Shown here piece by piece: positions 11,163 through 22,955 of a DNA stretch of 64,000 nt; the stretch's first letter is position 1; every line of letters begins with the position of its first letter. The notes below the pieces were generated by a model, which did not search any database, had not been told where the DNA came from, and saw only the letters and a program-made list of their open reading frames with translations. The stretch is taken from the NCBI GenBank assembly GCA_015680905.1, contig CM027384.1, forward strand, positions 64,859,001 through 64,923,000, in the 5' to 3' direction. The position numbers and the translations under genes are program-made. The DNA comes from Coptis chinensis. Taxonomy: Eukaryota > Streptophyta > Magnoliopsida > Ranunculales > Ranunculaceae.

Positions 11163-12353
11163 GTGATAAGTCATAGGTTGTAATTTGGCTTGGGATTGGT
11201 TTATGAAAGAAAGGTAAAAATGATTCAAAGGGTTTCTGAATACACTAAGGATTCTGCATTTTTCTTGGAAGATGTCTTCGATTTATGTATTGCAGATAAA
11301 ATTCTTCCTTTGTATTGGCTTCTCCATCAATTCTTTTTCTTTTTCTTTTTTCTTTTTTCTATTTTTTTTCTCTCTTGCTCAGTGGTATATCCTTGATTAG
11401 TATTGGATATATTTGTTTTCCACTTGCTTCTTTCTTCTAGAACAGAATGATGGACTTCATTGTATCTCTATGGTATTTCCTTGTAATCTTTCTTTTGGAC
11501 TATTCTTCCTCCTTATACCCTTCACATTCTCAGAAACATATAGGTATGGCTGATAAAGGTTTTTGGGTTATACTCATTGTTTAATTTGGAGTTAGGTAAA
11601 AGGGTTTATGGAGGAAAATGTTTTATGTATGGCTTAAAAGGGTTTAACATGATGGTCATACTAGGTGAGGCTGAATGGGTTCACTACTTTGACTTATCAG
11701 TATAATACTCTGCTTTGAATAGACTACAAAACCTAATGACTATCTCCCCACTTGATGTCACTTCATGACTAACCAAATCAATAAATAATGAGACTATATT
11801 ACAACGAAATAAATAATTGAAAGAAGTTGAGTCACGAAGACTCGGATTTTTTGTAAGAACTTTCCAAAGAATGGGTATAAAGCTCAAGTTTCATGGGTCA
11901 AGTCTAAAAAATTTACTTCCAGTTTACTAGGGTTTTAAATCTCTCTTATAGTAGAAGTACACAAAATTGACCAAGTACTATGGTAGTGTCTTGATAAAGA
12001 ATTCTATCAACAAGAACTATGTCTGAGCATAATAAATAGTCTAACTGGGCAATGAAATCAACAATACCAACTATTCATTAAACTCAATACTAAGTGATAT
12101 ATAATATATATCCCATACTCATCATTAAAATTCATTTTTCTCATGCTAATGATATAAAAGAAAACAAAAAGATTTTTGTTTTGAAAACAAATTTTTGAAA
12201 TTCATTTCTCAAGTACACCCTCCCCCCAACTTAACATATGCATTATCCTCAATGTATATAAATTATGTACATAAAAGGAATGAGAAAAAGGGAAGATGTT
12301 ACCATTGATGTCGAATATCAGTACATAGATCTTTCTCTGTCAAAATAAGGTTA
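11163..12353. other. retroelement-like non-coding stretch with a minus-strand polypurine motif
   Basis: No gene recognised. On the minus strand, near 12218-12255, 'cattgaggataatgcat' is followed by a purine run (gttggggggaggg) and then TGTACTTGAG. This is the typical arrangement just before a Ty3/gypsy 3' LTR. The putative LTR would run leftwards from 12217, but its other end was not identified. Pyrimidine-rich runs are present near 11335-11370. Confidence 0.4.
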
Positions 12354-12673
12354 GGGGTCGTTTGTTTTTCTGAGCCTCTGAATGTTGAATGTTGAGATGC
12401 TAAATGACCCATCCTCGGAATGTTGAATGTTGATGGCTGAACTCTGAAAAATATGTTTTAACTTGGCTCTGAATGCTGAATATAAATCATTTGGACAATT
12501 TTACCCATGCTATATATTTTAAACACTAACTTGATTTCTTGTAAAACAAAATATATATTAAATTTGAGGAAGGGAGATGGATTATCTAAGAAAGAAAATG
12601 ATAAATAAACTTATTTTAAAATATGTTTTCACAAATATATTTTAATGGTTTATTTTCATATTTTGTTTACTTT

Positions 12674-12711
<38 letters not shown>

Positions 12712-13038
12712 CAAAGTGGATATCATTCACCCTAAAAACATGAAAAACCCATGATGCCAGCATCAAATTTTGAAGAACCCATTTTGAAGCCATAAAAGTC
12801 AAGGTAAGAAAGTAGATGGGTTCTTGAGATTGGGTTCTTAAGAAAATGCGAAAAGGGACTTCCTTGTTTCAAGTATTAGAATTCAGCAATAAGGAGGGAC
12901 TTTGGTAAGGAATGCTGAATGCTGAAACTACCACTGAATGCTTAAACTACTTAAAAAAAACAAGTTTTTGAGCCTCTGAATGATTAAAAATTAAGTTTAA
13001 GAGGCTCTGAATGCTGAATCTAAAAAAAAAACAACCCC
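12354..13038. mobile_element. PIF/Harbinger MITE, TTA target duplication
   Basis: Flanked by TTA at 12351-12353 and 13039-13041, the three-base target typical of PIF/Harbinger. The left end is GGGGTCGTTTGTTTTT and the right end, read in reverse, is GGGGTTGTTTTTTTTT. The subterminal phrase 'cctctgaatg' and variants of 'gctgaat' recur at both ends in opposite senses. The 685-base element has no transposase, so it is non-autonomous. A (TA)n tract at 12676-12711 lies inside it. Confidence 0.88.
12676..12711. repeat. (TA)n microsatellite inside the PIF MITE
   Basis: About 36 bases of alternating T and A in the middle of the element. Confidence 0.95.
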
Positions 13039-13163
13039 TTAAGCTCATAAATATAGAGAAAATCATGTATTAGTCCAAATCAAAATTAATCCTCATAATC
13101 AGCATTTTTTTTATTTTTGTCTTTTTAAGTCAGATCCCTAAGACTATATCATACTATGCATTA

Positions 13164-13499
13164 TCAATTTGGAGTGAGGAGATCAAATTTTCTTACCCAA
13201 ATCTGACGAATGTTTGGCGGACGAGGAAGTCTCACCTTGTGGGTCATCAAAAATACTCCTGGATATGCTAAAAAGATTCTTGATGAAGTTGTTTCTCTAC
13301 ATTGAACTCTGTCAATTCTAAAGAGTGTGTGGTGGGCCCTGTGGTTGTTGAATGTAGAAGATGGATGAAAATCCATCTCTCTAACATGACAATAGTATTT
13401 GGTGTGCCCTTTAACACCACAATAATGACAATGGATGTCCGACTGACTACGTTCAAGTTGGGCGGTAGACTGGTTCACACACGGCTCTCGTTCAGGCAA
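13164..13499 (-). pseudogene. retrotransposon gag fragment with CCHC zinc knuckle
   Basis: The minus-strand frame contains a perfect C-x2-C-x4-H-x4-C zinc knuckle (C-H-Y-C-G-V-K-G-H-T-K-Y-Y-C), the nucleic-acid-binding motif of retroelement Gag. A tail with W-V-R-K resembles the linker between Gag and protease in plant Ty1/copia elements. The first codon is not ATG and no LTR is attached, so it is a remnant. The Tat element begins eight bases away. If the Tat element and one target duplication are ignored, the frame stays open for about 40 further codons beyond 33188, so the Tat element probably inserted into this older element. Confidence 0.6.
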
Positions 13500-13506
13500 T
13501 GATGGT

Positions 13507-13842
13507 TATAAGTACCCTCCGTTTTACACTACAGTACACGTGTCCACACACCATGTCGTACTCTATTAGCTTGTACCAATCCATCAGAGCGTACCAACGA
13601 CCCAAACCCAGATCGTCCCAAGCATCAGTTACAACCATTTATGGAAGCAAATCAACTAGCGCAATCCTGGAGCTCAGTCAACGTAACAATCAAGGAGACA
13701 TTTACTTTGTAACATCAGAGTAATGACGAATCATCAAGATAGCACACAAGGTGGATCTACACTTCATAACGGCCTGGAGCAAATAAGGAAAGTCAGCTCA
13801 AACATCTATAAGCAGAGAGAGATAAACTGTGTAAGGCTTGAT
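13507..13842 (+). repeat. truncated 5' LTR of the Tat element
   Basis: Matches 32731-33064 base for base apart from about 25 substitutions. It begins TATAAGTACC where the 3' copy has TGTAAGTACC. At about 13842 the LTR sequence passes directly into pol coding sequence, with no PBS, gag or protease. The shared word 'cttgatt' sits at the junction. The open frame at 13499-13723 is LTR, not protein. Confidence 0.8.
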
Positions 13843-15560
13843 TTAGACCCTAAGCTCAAGGAGCAACTTGTCAAATTTTTATTTCTCAATAAAGATGTTT
13901 TTGCTTAGTCATATATTGATATGCCAGGAATCGACCCTCAGGTCGCTTGCCACAAACTGAATCTCAATCCAAATGTAAAGCCTATCAAACAACGACCTAG
14001 GAAACTTGCACTCAAATTTCAACGAAGAGATAGAAAAGCTCAAAAATGTTGGATTCATCAGAGAAGTCGAGTACCCGACCTGGCTAGCTAACATCGTAGC
14101 CATTCCCAAGAAGAACAGCCAAGTACGACTCTGCATAAACTTCACCAACGTCAACAAGCACTGCCCCAAAGACAGCTTCCCCCTACCAAGAATTAACATA
14201 CTGGTAGATCAAACTGCAGTCACGAACTACTATCGTTCATGGACACATACAGTGGATACAATCAAATACCACTAGCAGAGGAAGACCAGGAAAAGACGTC
14301 CTTCATAATCGAACAAGGAACATTCTGCTATAATGTCCTACCATTCGGCTTGAAGAACGCAGGCGCGACCTACCAAAGACTAGTCACAAAGATGTTCAAA
14401 GACTTGCTGGGCGACACTATGGAAGTCTACATAGAGAACATGGTAGTCAAAAGTGAAAAGGCTAAAGATCATATTTCTCACCTACAAGAAGCCTTTGGAA
14501 GACTGTGTCAAAACAAAATGAAGCTCAACCCAGCAAAATGTGTGTTTAGGGTAGCTTCAGGGAAATTCCTAGGATACCTCGTTTCACAAAGGCGCATCAA
14601 AGCAAACCCAGAACAGATACGAGCTCTCCTCGAAATGCCAGAACCAACTTCCAAGCAACAAATCTACAAGTTATATGGCATGGTCTCAGCCCTCAACAGA
14701 TTCATCTCACGTGCATCTGACAAGTGCAGACCATTCTAGCAAATACTGAAGAAGGGCGCAACATTCATATGGATAGACGAATGCCACAAAGCTTTCAACA
14801 ACCTGAAAGCTTACCTATCAACTCCTCCCGTCCTGTCCAAACCAACTGAAGGAGAGACACTAGGGCTTTACCTTGAAACTACCGACTTTTCTATCATCTC
14901 GGTTCTCTTTCGCAAACACGAAAGAATCAAAAAGCCAGTCTACTTCACTAGAAAGACGTTGGCAGATTCAGAAAAGCATTACTCTCTAATAGAGAAAACG
15001 ATGATGTCTTTGTTGTACTCAACTCGAAAGTTCTGACCTTACTTCCAAGCTCACAGCATCAAAGTCATCACAGATGTACCCATCACACAGGTCTTGAGTT
15101 CTCGCAACAAAATATCCTACATGGCCAAATGGGTTGAAGAACTCGGAGAGCATCATATCAGCTTCGTTCCCAGAACATCTCGCAAAGGTCAGGTCGTTGC
15201 TGATTTCTTGGCAGACTTCCTTGTCAAAAATGTCAACTGGGAACCCAAGCCAATCACTTCATTTCATCAACCAACCACCCCAGACACGTGGCACCTCTAC
15301 GTAGATGGAGCATGCAACAATAGTGGTAGTGGGCTGGGGGCTGTGTTAACTTCACCAGAAGGAACACAGCTACAAAAGTCAATCAAGATCAACTTCGCAA
15401 CACCCAACAATGAAGCGGAGTACGAAGCATTAATCACAGGCCTCCGCATGGCATAGCAGCTACAAGTCCAGAAGCTCAAAGCTCACAGTGACTCATAGCT
15501 AATCGTCAAGCAGATCACCAAAGAGTATGTAACAAACAGAGCAAACCTGGCCAAATACGC
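13843..15560 (+). pseudogene. pol: Tat pol fragment: reverse transcriptase, RNase H and archaeal-type RNase H
   Basis: The fragment opens with the block before RT (L-K-E-Q-L-V-K-F-L, then D-M-P-G-I-D-P near 13920-13937). The RT follows, with G-F-I-R-E-V-E-Y-P-T-W-L-A-N near 14052-14093, K-D-S-F-P-L-P-R-I near 14169, D-T-Y-S-G-Y-N-Q-I near 14242 and L-P-F-G-L-K-N-A-G near 14338. The catalytic Y-[IV]-D-D box at about 14428-14439 reads Y-I-E-N, so both metal-binding aspartates are lost. RNase H covers about 14740-15230. A second RNase H (Y-V-D-G-A ... N-E-A-E-Y-E-A-L ... H-S-D-S) covers 15290-15500 and is typical of Tat elements. Stops lie at 13906-13908, 14737-14739, within 15030-15040 and at about 15454, with a frameshift near 14235. 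Coding ends where the LTR at 15561 interrupts it. Confidence 0.9.
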
Positions 15561-16999
15561 TGTAACACCCGTATTTAAAATACGTATTTATTTAATTATT
15601 TATTTATTTATTTAAAAATCGGTTGGATTGGATTTGAGATATGTGGGCCTGGTTTCTGGGCCCGAGTCTATGTTGGGCTTGGGTTTCAAACCCAAGTATA
15701 TAATCACATTGTTCTAGAGAATAGGGTTTTTAGAGAAGAAAATTAATAAAAATGGAGGCAGAGCTAGAAACTCGTTTGCTGGAGGGTGGAGCGCGACGAT
15801 TCGAACGAGGAGGGATTCGTCGAGTTGAGTTTTAATACAGGTGAGTAGCTATTTTTGCTATTTCACCGAATTTATAGTTTCCGTGTACCGGTGTATACTG
15901 TTAAAAAAGTTTCTGCTCATATTTTCGGTTCATTATTTGTTATTAGCATTCGTCCTGTTTTGAAACTCATAATCGCTCATACTTGTTGAGATCAGATTTT
16001 GTCCTGCTCATCTTTATCGTTATTAGCATTCGGCCCCGCTCATCTTTGTTAAAAAATTGGTTAAACTGTATTTTGAAACTCTGTTGAGACTCGGAGATCG
16101 ACATTGAACTGTCGAAGCTTCGAGAAGCTGTTAATGGCAGTGCAAGCCCAACAGCAAGAAATCGTCCCATATTTTGGTTTGAACTCTTTTGGGTTGGTTT
16201 TGAACCCGTACTGATGTGGTTAGGATTGAAGATGTTGGGTGGTGGTGGTGAAGTGTTAGGGTATTTGTTGGTTGAAATCGGTGGTTAAAATGTCGGGATG
16301 GATATTGGGGGTGGCGGTAAATTTGTTCATCAATGGCGTCTCCTGTTATGATGTTGGTTGAACTCTTGATGTTTTGTTTTTTTTATGTGTCGGCTGGAAT
16401 GGATTGTTTGGTGGTGGTTGTGGGCTGGACAATGGTGCGGCTGAAGCTTGAAACGAGCATTAATGGCGGCGGGAATTATTTCTAGATCTAGGTTTGATGA
16501 AGATGAGGGATTAAGGAGGTGAGATTTTTGGTTTTATTAAAGTTTAAGGGGTTTTTATAGGGATTAAAACCGATGGGTTAAGGGGGGAGGACGAGTGGTG
16601 GCCAGACTTGAGCAGGTGGTGGCTGCTGGTGGTGGTAGCAGGTGAGGAAGAAGACCTGATGGTCGGTTTGGGCCTAATTCCTTAGTTGGTTTTGGTTGGG
16701 CCGACCTTGTTTTGTTTTGGTTGGGCCGATTGTAGTTTGTATTGCTTGGGCCAGTCCATGTTAGGTTAAACTGTTTTTGGGCCGGTTTCAGTTCAAAGTT
16801 TTTGGGCCGGTTTAGTTTAAGTTGTATGGGCCAAAACTAATTAGTTTTCTTTGGGCCGGTTTCTAATTTTATGTGGGTTGGTCCTTATGACCCCAATTGG
16901 GTCAGGTTGAATAATAAGTTGGTTTAGACTTTTGGGGCCGGGTTTTAAGGTTTGGGCTTGGCCAGTTGGGTCCGAACCATTACCTTAGCCATGACATGA

Positions 17000-17160
17000 A
17001 CTTTGACCTTAGTCATGAACCATGGCTATGACCATGAACCTGTTGAACATAGAAACGACAGTTTGACTTTGACAATGATAGTTTGACTTCGACCATGACA
17101 GTTTGACTTTGACCATGACGTGTCGACTTTGACCGTTGACCGTTGACTGTGGAATGTTGA
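17000..17160. repeat. short degenerate repeats of a GACCATGAC / AGTTTGACTTT type
   Basis: Words such as 'gaccatgac', 'agtttgactttgac' and 'gaccgttgac' recur many times within 160 bases of the chromovirus-type LTR. Confidence 0.6.
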
Positions 17161-17580
17161 CTTTTTCCAGTTTTCTCATATTTAAGAATATGGACAAATA
17201 TAGTAATAAAATATTGTCGAAAATTATATAACGTTGTTTGTCATTATCTAATTAATATTTGACGTGAGTAGTGTGTAAAGCATATATATATTGGGCTTTG
17301 AGTGTGGACTGTGGACTGTTTAATTGTGCTGCATTTTATGTTGTAAATTATATGGACAAATCAAATGCTAAAATGCTGTGGAAGCTTGTATAAATTTGGT
17401 GGTCATTATCTAATTAAGATTTGACGTTGATATTGTGACATTATATCATATGTTGGTATATATATATTAAACGCAATAGTTTTGGAGAAATAAATGTATA
17501 GACACTCCATTATTTTATATGTAAGATGCTACTAGGAGGTAGTAGAGTATTTGTAGATATTTTCCACTGGAGTGTGGCGT

Positions 17581-17738
17581 AGTGCAATAATATATTGGCA
17601 CGTGAAAGAATGAAAGTGGTTATGAGATATAATTGAGATATTTCTAAATATTGTAGCTTAGTGCAATAATATATTGGCACGTGAAAGAATGAAAGTGGTT
17701 ATGAGATATAATTGAGATATTTATAAATATTGTGGCTT
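17581..17738. repeat. two 79-bp tandem units
   Basis: The unit 'agtgcaataatatattggca ...' at 17581-17659 is repeated at 17660-17738 with only one or two differences. A third partial unit starts at 17739. It lies inside the chromovirus-type LTR. Confidence 0.9.
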
Positions 17739-18394
17739 AGTGCAATAAGGTATTTGACCTGCACGTCATATAGTGGAATTATTATGAGTCATAAATGTAT
17801 GACACTTGAATAAATTACGTAACGAAAATCCTAGAACATGACTACCACAACTCATGTGATTTGCCCTATGTGGGCGTATGTGATATGATTGGCCCCTGTG
17901 TAGGGTGTATATATAAGATGTTGATTGACCCATGTGTTGGGCAATCGTAGCCGAATAGTGGCTTGATTATTCCGTTCGCAATATTAGAACGAGACGCTGC
18001 GATATTTTATGCGAATAGTGGCGATATTTGCATAATGGCTTCCGTGTGTGGGGGTTGCACGGTATCGGCATCCCGCCGAGGGTAGTTACGCACGAGTGGT
18101 TCATTATGTAAGGGGAGGCATGTGGATGTACATGTTCGGCGTTGGGAAGCGATTGTGGTAGCCAGGGAAACTAGGTAAGACATAGATATGACGTGATTTT
18201 AGGGACACGCAAAGAAAGCCTTAATTAATATAATTATGGTAATATGTTGTTTAATGATATATCTTTAGATAGAGGATTGTATATGGTTTTGCAAAAGGGT
18301 GGGTCAAACTAATTACTTGAGCAAAGACGACCCACTCTGTAATTGAGCTTGAAATGAGGTAAGTATGGAATATGCTTGGTTGGTTATAGTTTAG

Positions 18395-18590
18395 TTAGAA
18401 CCTAAGGCGCCTCGTGGAGGAACTAAATGCCTTTTTATTATGCGTATGGTTTGTTGTGTGGTTAGTAGGAAGTTAAGGCGTCTCAGTGGAGGAACTACCT
18501 GCCTTATTTATTGTACTTAAGGATGTTGTATTAGTCGTTAAAAGTTAAGGCGCCTCGGTGGAGGAACTAACTGCCTTAAGGATTGTGTAT
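18395..18590. repeat. three tandem units with a conserved GGCGCCTC core
   Basis: The motif 'aaggcgcctcggtggagg' followed by 'aactaactgcctta' appears three times at spacings of about 70 bases (near 18401, 18475 and 18548), with substitutions in the spacers. It may be a regulatory repeat of the LTR. The function is unknown. Confidence 0.75.
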
Positions 18591-19025
18591 GTATATGTAT
18601 AATTATATGTTGTATTTTAGAGCTACTCACACCAGCATTTTTATAATGCTGACCCGATTTGCATGTTTGCTTATCGGGTATGTTCATTAAATGAACATAG
18701 TTGATAAGTCTTGACAGGTTTAGTGTTGAAGAAGATTGGTTGCTGCTTGTGGTTTGCGTTAGCGTTGCATTTCAAAATAGGCCTTGTTTTCCTTTGAGGT
18801 GATATAGATTTTTAGTCTAGACAATGTTTTTGCATTTTCATTTGTAAATTGTTTTGTAATGAAGAGGACTTTTGTTTAAGTTAAAGTTTTTATTGGTTTT
18901 TAATTATCCACATATTTAAAATGTTTATGGGTTTTTGGGAGTTGAGAGTGCGTCACACCTCGAAGATCGAAGAGTCGGGAACAAATAATGTTTTTCCGAA
19001 TTCTGTCGAAATTCGGGGTGTGACA

Positions 19026-19590
19026 CCTAGATATGCGCAAAGCAATAGTCATTCAGAGGCTACCAACAAAGCAATCAAGGAAAATCTCCAAAAAAAGTTG
19101 GAGAGTATGAGAAGCCAATGGCCAGAACAACTCGAGAACATTCTATGGGCATACAGAACAACAGCCAGAGCCAGTACCAATGAATCTCCTTTCACACTTT
19201 TCTTCGGAACAAAGGTAGTCATACCATCAGAACTCACAATCACAACCACACGTTCTGACATTGTCGAATCAGGAGAAAATGACAACATCTTGGCAAAAGA
19301 AATTGATCTCCTAGAAGAGCGAAGGGAAACAGCTGCAATATCCCTAGCTCGGTACCACCAAACAATCCAATGATCTTACAACAAGAAGGTCGTCCCAAGA
19401 TCTTTCCAAGCTGGCGACCTAGCTAGTCCTCAAAAAGACATTAGCTCCAGCCAAGCTCGACCCAACATGGGAAGACCCATACGTTGTTGACAAAGTCGTT
19501 GGAAACGGAGCATACTAGATCAAAACTCAGCTTGGTGATATGCTTCCCCGACCTTGGAATATAGCTTTCCTCAAGCGATTTTATCAATAA
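19026..19590 (+). pseudogene. pol: C-terminal part of the Tat integrase
   Basis: The plus-strand frame continues integrase: T-P-R-Y-A-Q-S-N-S-H-S-E-A-T-N-K carries the third catalytic residue (Glu) of the D,D-35-E site. It is followed by I-L-W-A-Y-R-T-T-A-R and P-F-T-L-F-F-G-T, both conserved in plant Ty3/gypsy integrases. After stops at 19371-19373 and further down, the C-terminal domain is still readable, with D-P-T-W-E-D-P-Y and L-P-R-P-W-N, ending L-K-R-F-Y-Q with TAA at 19588-19590. The zinc-binding HHCC region and the first two catalytic Asp residues are absent. They were lost between 15560 and 19026. Confidence 0.85.
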
Positions 19591-20431
19591 TTTTTCTCAA
19601 GATGTATCAGTCAATATGAATACAATTTCTTCAACATTTCGCGTACAAATGTCATCTTTGCATTACATGAGTACCACGCATCTTGCCCTACGCTACCCAA
19701 CCTAGGACATCACAATGTTAGGTCGTACACCAAAGACGGAGTTAAGAACAACTCAACTACAATTACCACGTAGTGGTTAATTACTAATCAAATCCAACCC
19801 AAGGTCCCCCAAAAGGACCCTAAATCAACTTAACACCAATGCCAGGGTTAAGCAAGATTCAACTGTAAATTCTACACAATTATCAGTCAAATTCAAACAT
19901 ATGGAACCTCCAAAAGGACCCAAAACCAACCTAAGACCTTTTCAAAAGGGTTAAGCTTGGCTCAACTATAACTACCAATCAAAGGCTAGTTATAAGTCAA
20001 TAGGAGTTCCCCCAAAAGGAACGACCTAATCAACACACACACAAGGAGACCAAAGGGACAGCTACGCTCATCTAGTCAGGTCTTGAACCAAACAATTACA
20101 ACCTTCGAACATTAGATGATCTACCATAGTCCAACAAGTCATCAAAACTACTACTATGCAGCACATGTCGTCATATAACGAATCAAACAACAATGAAAAC
20201 AATCATATCAATGCAAAATTCAAAGACAATATCAATACAAAACAAGTAAGTAATTTAAATATTTTACTACTTATACAATTTGGTTAGATGCTAGAGGCCC
20301 CCAGGTTATCCTAAGAAAACGACCTCAGTACCCCCATCATCAAAAGTATCAGTTATCAGTATCAACCATAGCAAATAAGAAAAATTAGTTCATCATCAAT
20401 CAAACACATCAATCACAAAAAGAAAGCACAG
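19591..20431. repeat. Tat 3' non-coding region with diverged tandem repeats
   Basis: Between the end of integrase and the end of the antisense gene, phrases such as 'ccccaaaaggaccctaaatc', 'ccaaaaggacc' and 'gggttaagc' recur three times (near 19808, 19910 and 20010). They form a diverged tandem array with a unit of about 100 bases. No gene is visible. Confidence 0.6.
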
Positions 20432-21413
20432 TCAGAGGACACAAGGAAGATTCTCCACATTCAAGGGCTTCAGTGGGCCACCCTCTTCACCAACATCTCC
20501 ACCAGCTGGATCACCACATGCATTCACAACTTCTGTAGAGACCTCTTTAGTTGGCTGAACGGCTGGAGCATCACCAAGATCGGCTGGCAAATCAGGTCGT
20601 CTACTAGTATCTACAACAATATTTTCTACAGTTACTATTGTAGCCCCACTTTCAACTGATCTCTCAAGGGTTTTATACTTCGTCTGTAGATCCAGGTAAT
20701 CATCCACCAACAAGTAAGTATCACCACTTTCTACCAAATAGACCAGGTCGTTATATTCCTTCTGAGCCCATTCAGCAACAACCTGCGCATTCTTGCACTC
20801 ACCGAACCAGTTCTGAACCTCCACCTTTGAAGCATCAAGAGATGGTTACAACAAAGCCACCTTCCCAACAAGATCCCCGACCTGCGACCTCAGCCCAGAC
20901 ATTTCAGCTCGTTCTACCTCTTGAACAGCGAGCAGCTTGTCATAGGCCTCCTCGGCACCATCCAACTCCTTCTTGTATAAGTCAGAGATAAGGGTCATCT
21001 CTTTCAGCTTCCTATACATAGCCAGGATCTGATAACAAACAAAGTAAATCACAAAGCATTAAAAGTAAAGAACAAGACAAGACTCAGGTTGGAGAGGCAC
21101 TTACAAAGTAAAATGAGTGATCCATATCTTTCAAGTTCACCCCCCAAGTCTTTCCCAGTCTCCACCTAGTGCCTATATCCATCCAAGGCAATGCTCTCCA
21201 GCAGCCCTCCAACAACCAGTGAGAACTTGAAGCTACAATCCTTATTCATCACAAACTTCCTCAGCTCGCTCACTGGGTCTTCATAGGTGACAAGCCTATC
21301 CCAAACGTCATCACCTCTCTTGTTGCTAGGGATTGCACTCCCTGACCCCTTACACTTCTGGGCAGCTGGCTCATTCTCACTAGCCTTTTTCTTGCCCCGG
21401 GTATCAGCAACCC

Positions 21414-22939
21414 TGATAAGAGCCTAAAACTGTAGTTTTAACCCCTTAACAATATTACTTTTAGACCGATTATGTGATTAATAAGTAAGAGTTAGTACTG
21501 TTATCGTGTTCTTATGTATTTCGGGCATTAGAGTCGAATATGTGCATAAATGCATCCCTTTTGTGAGATAAATGAGCAAAGGTTGGTTGCTAAGAAGTTC
21601 TATGAGTAAAGGCCAAGATTTAAGGAGAAAATGCCTTTTTAAAGCCCTGTCAAAGCTAAAAAGTTAAAGTCAACGCGGGCAGAAATAGCTCACAAAAGTC
21701 AGTAGAACTTCCGAATGTCGTATCTTTAGACCCAGACCTCAGAATTGGGCCTACCTTATGTCAAAACGACCGGCTCGGAACGAGCTTTCTAATGGTTCAA
21801 GACTTGACCCAACCAGAGGAGCAAAAGTGGATGAAAACCCCTTTGTGGACCCCTTTGTGGACTGAAGTAATGAGGTTTTGGCTCGATTTTTCGGCCCAAA
21901 GCATGGCTCCTCAGCCCATGCACGAATTAGTGGATCTGGTCTCTTCTATATCAATAGATAAAAGCTTAGCTCTTAAGCTACCTAGTGCTAGATCAGAAAA
22001 TTAGTTTTAAATGGATTTTTTACTTAGTAATTATCCAATAACTTAGTTTTAGATTTATTTTGTTTACATTCAATTAATTAGTTTTAGAACAAGGAATGAG
22101 TTTTATTTTAGAATCAGATTAAGTTTTATAATAAAGAATTAGTTTTTTATTTCAATTTAGTTTTATGATTCAATTCTTGTTTAGCTTTAATTTGTCCTAA
22201 ATTCATAATTAGTTTGTCTTACTTTCATTTCCTAAATTCAATTTTAATTTCAGTTGAATTCTTAGACTATTGTTAAATTAGATTTATAAAGTTTAATCAT
22301 TTATTCAATAATGAGTTGTTCTATTTGCTCTTGTGTTAGAAATGATAGTATAATGATTCAAAGCTAAAACCTCCATTAGAGGGGTTTGAGGAAGCCTTGA
22401 TGAAACTTGATTGTTGTTAGAGTAGAATTGTTTGTAATAATCTATTCTATTCTAGAAAGCAATTAGTTCACCATAAGAATGGGTTTGATTGCTTCACATG
22501 CTAGTTGTTAGTTGGTAGAAATTACCATGAACAATTAGATATTAGAAAGACCCAATTGCTATGTGAAAGCATTGCAATTCGGATTACGACAATTCCTCGC
22601 TAGTTGATTAAGTCGAATTAAGGTGGAATCAAATCCCCCTAATTCCTCCTCATATTGTCAATTTAGTATTTCCGTAGTTTGAATTATCGTATCTTGATTA
22701 GTTGAATTACCATCGTAGTATAATTTCCATCGTTACTCTCATTGACTTTGATAGACTGACTATCGTAGTTAACGTGAATTCTAAAGAACTAGGAGTAGAA
22801 CGAATTAACTACTCCACTTATTGCAATAGCATCGAGAGTGTAGAACTTTGATATATAGAATAGAAAATAGTTTTAGTTTTACTTACATTTGAGTTTCATC
22901 GCTTATTTATAGGTAAAACTATCGTTTTATATTTTATCA
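21414..22939 (+). repeat. 5' LTR of the Athila-like element (1,526 bp)
   Basis: From TGATAAGAGCC to TTTTATCA. The last 480 bases match the 3' LTR with about 30 differences by my count, mostly transitions. The first kilobase, rich in 'ttagttttaga' words near 22000-22150, has no counterpart in the shortened 3' LTR. The frame at 21792-22004 has no recognisable domain. Confidence 0.88.
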
Positions 22940-22941
22940 AA

Positions 22942-22955
22942 TGGTGTTGTTGCCG
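22942..22955 (+). promoter_or_regulatory. decayed primer-binding site (tRNA-Asp type)
   Basis: Two bases after the LTR end the sequence reads TGGTGTTGTTGCCG. Athila elements use TGGCGCCGTTGCCG. The three differences are all C to T, as expected from deamination of methylated cytosine. Confidence 0.75.

Larger units (their letters stand above)
15561..19025 (+). mobile_element. chromovirus-type solo LTR (3,465 bp) inside Tat pol
   Basis: Starts TGTAACACCC and ends GGGTGTGACA, an inverted pair (TGTAACACCC and TGTCACACCC) typical of LTRs of Tekay/Del chromoviruses. A TATA-like box (AAGTATATAATC near 15694) lies close to the start. There is no coding sequence or PBS. The flanks tacgc (15556-15560) and cctag (19026-19030) do not match, and integrase sequence is missing between the two sides. 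Repeats inside include two 79-bp tandem units, three units of about 70 bp and a run of 'gggccggtt' words near 16680-16960. Confidence 0.75.

Noticed and set aside
13499-13723. Frame repeated nearly identically at 32651-32947, which could suggest a duplicated gene
   Set aside because: Both are translations of the Tat LTR.
19049-19288. 79-residue minus-strand frame
   Set aside because: Shadow of the Tat integrase.
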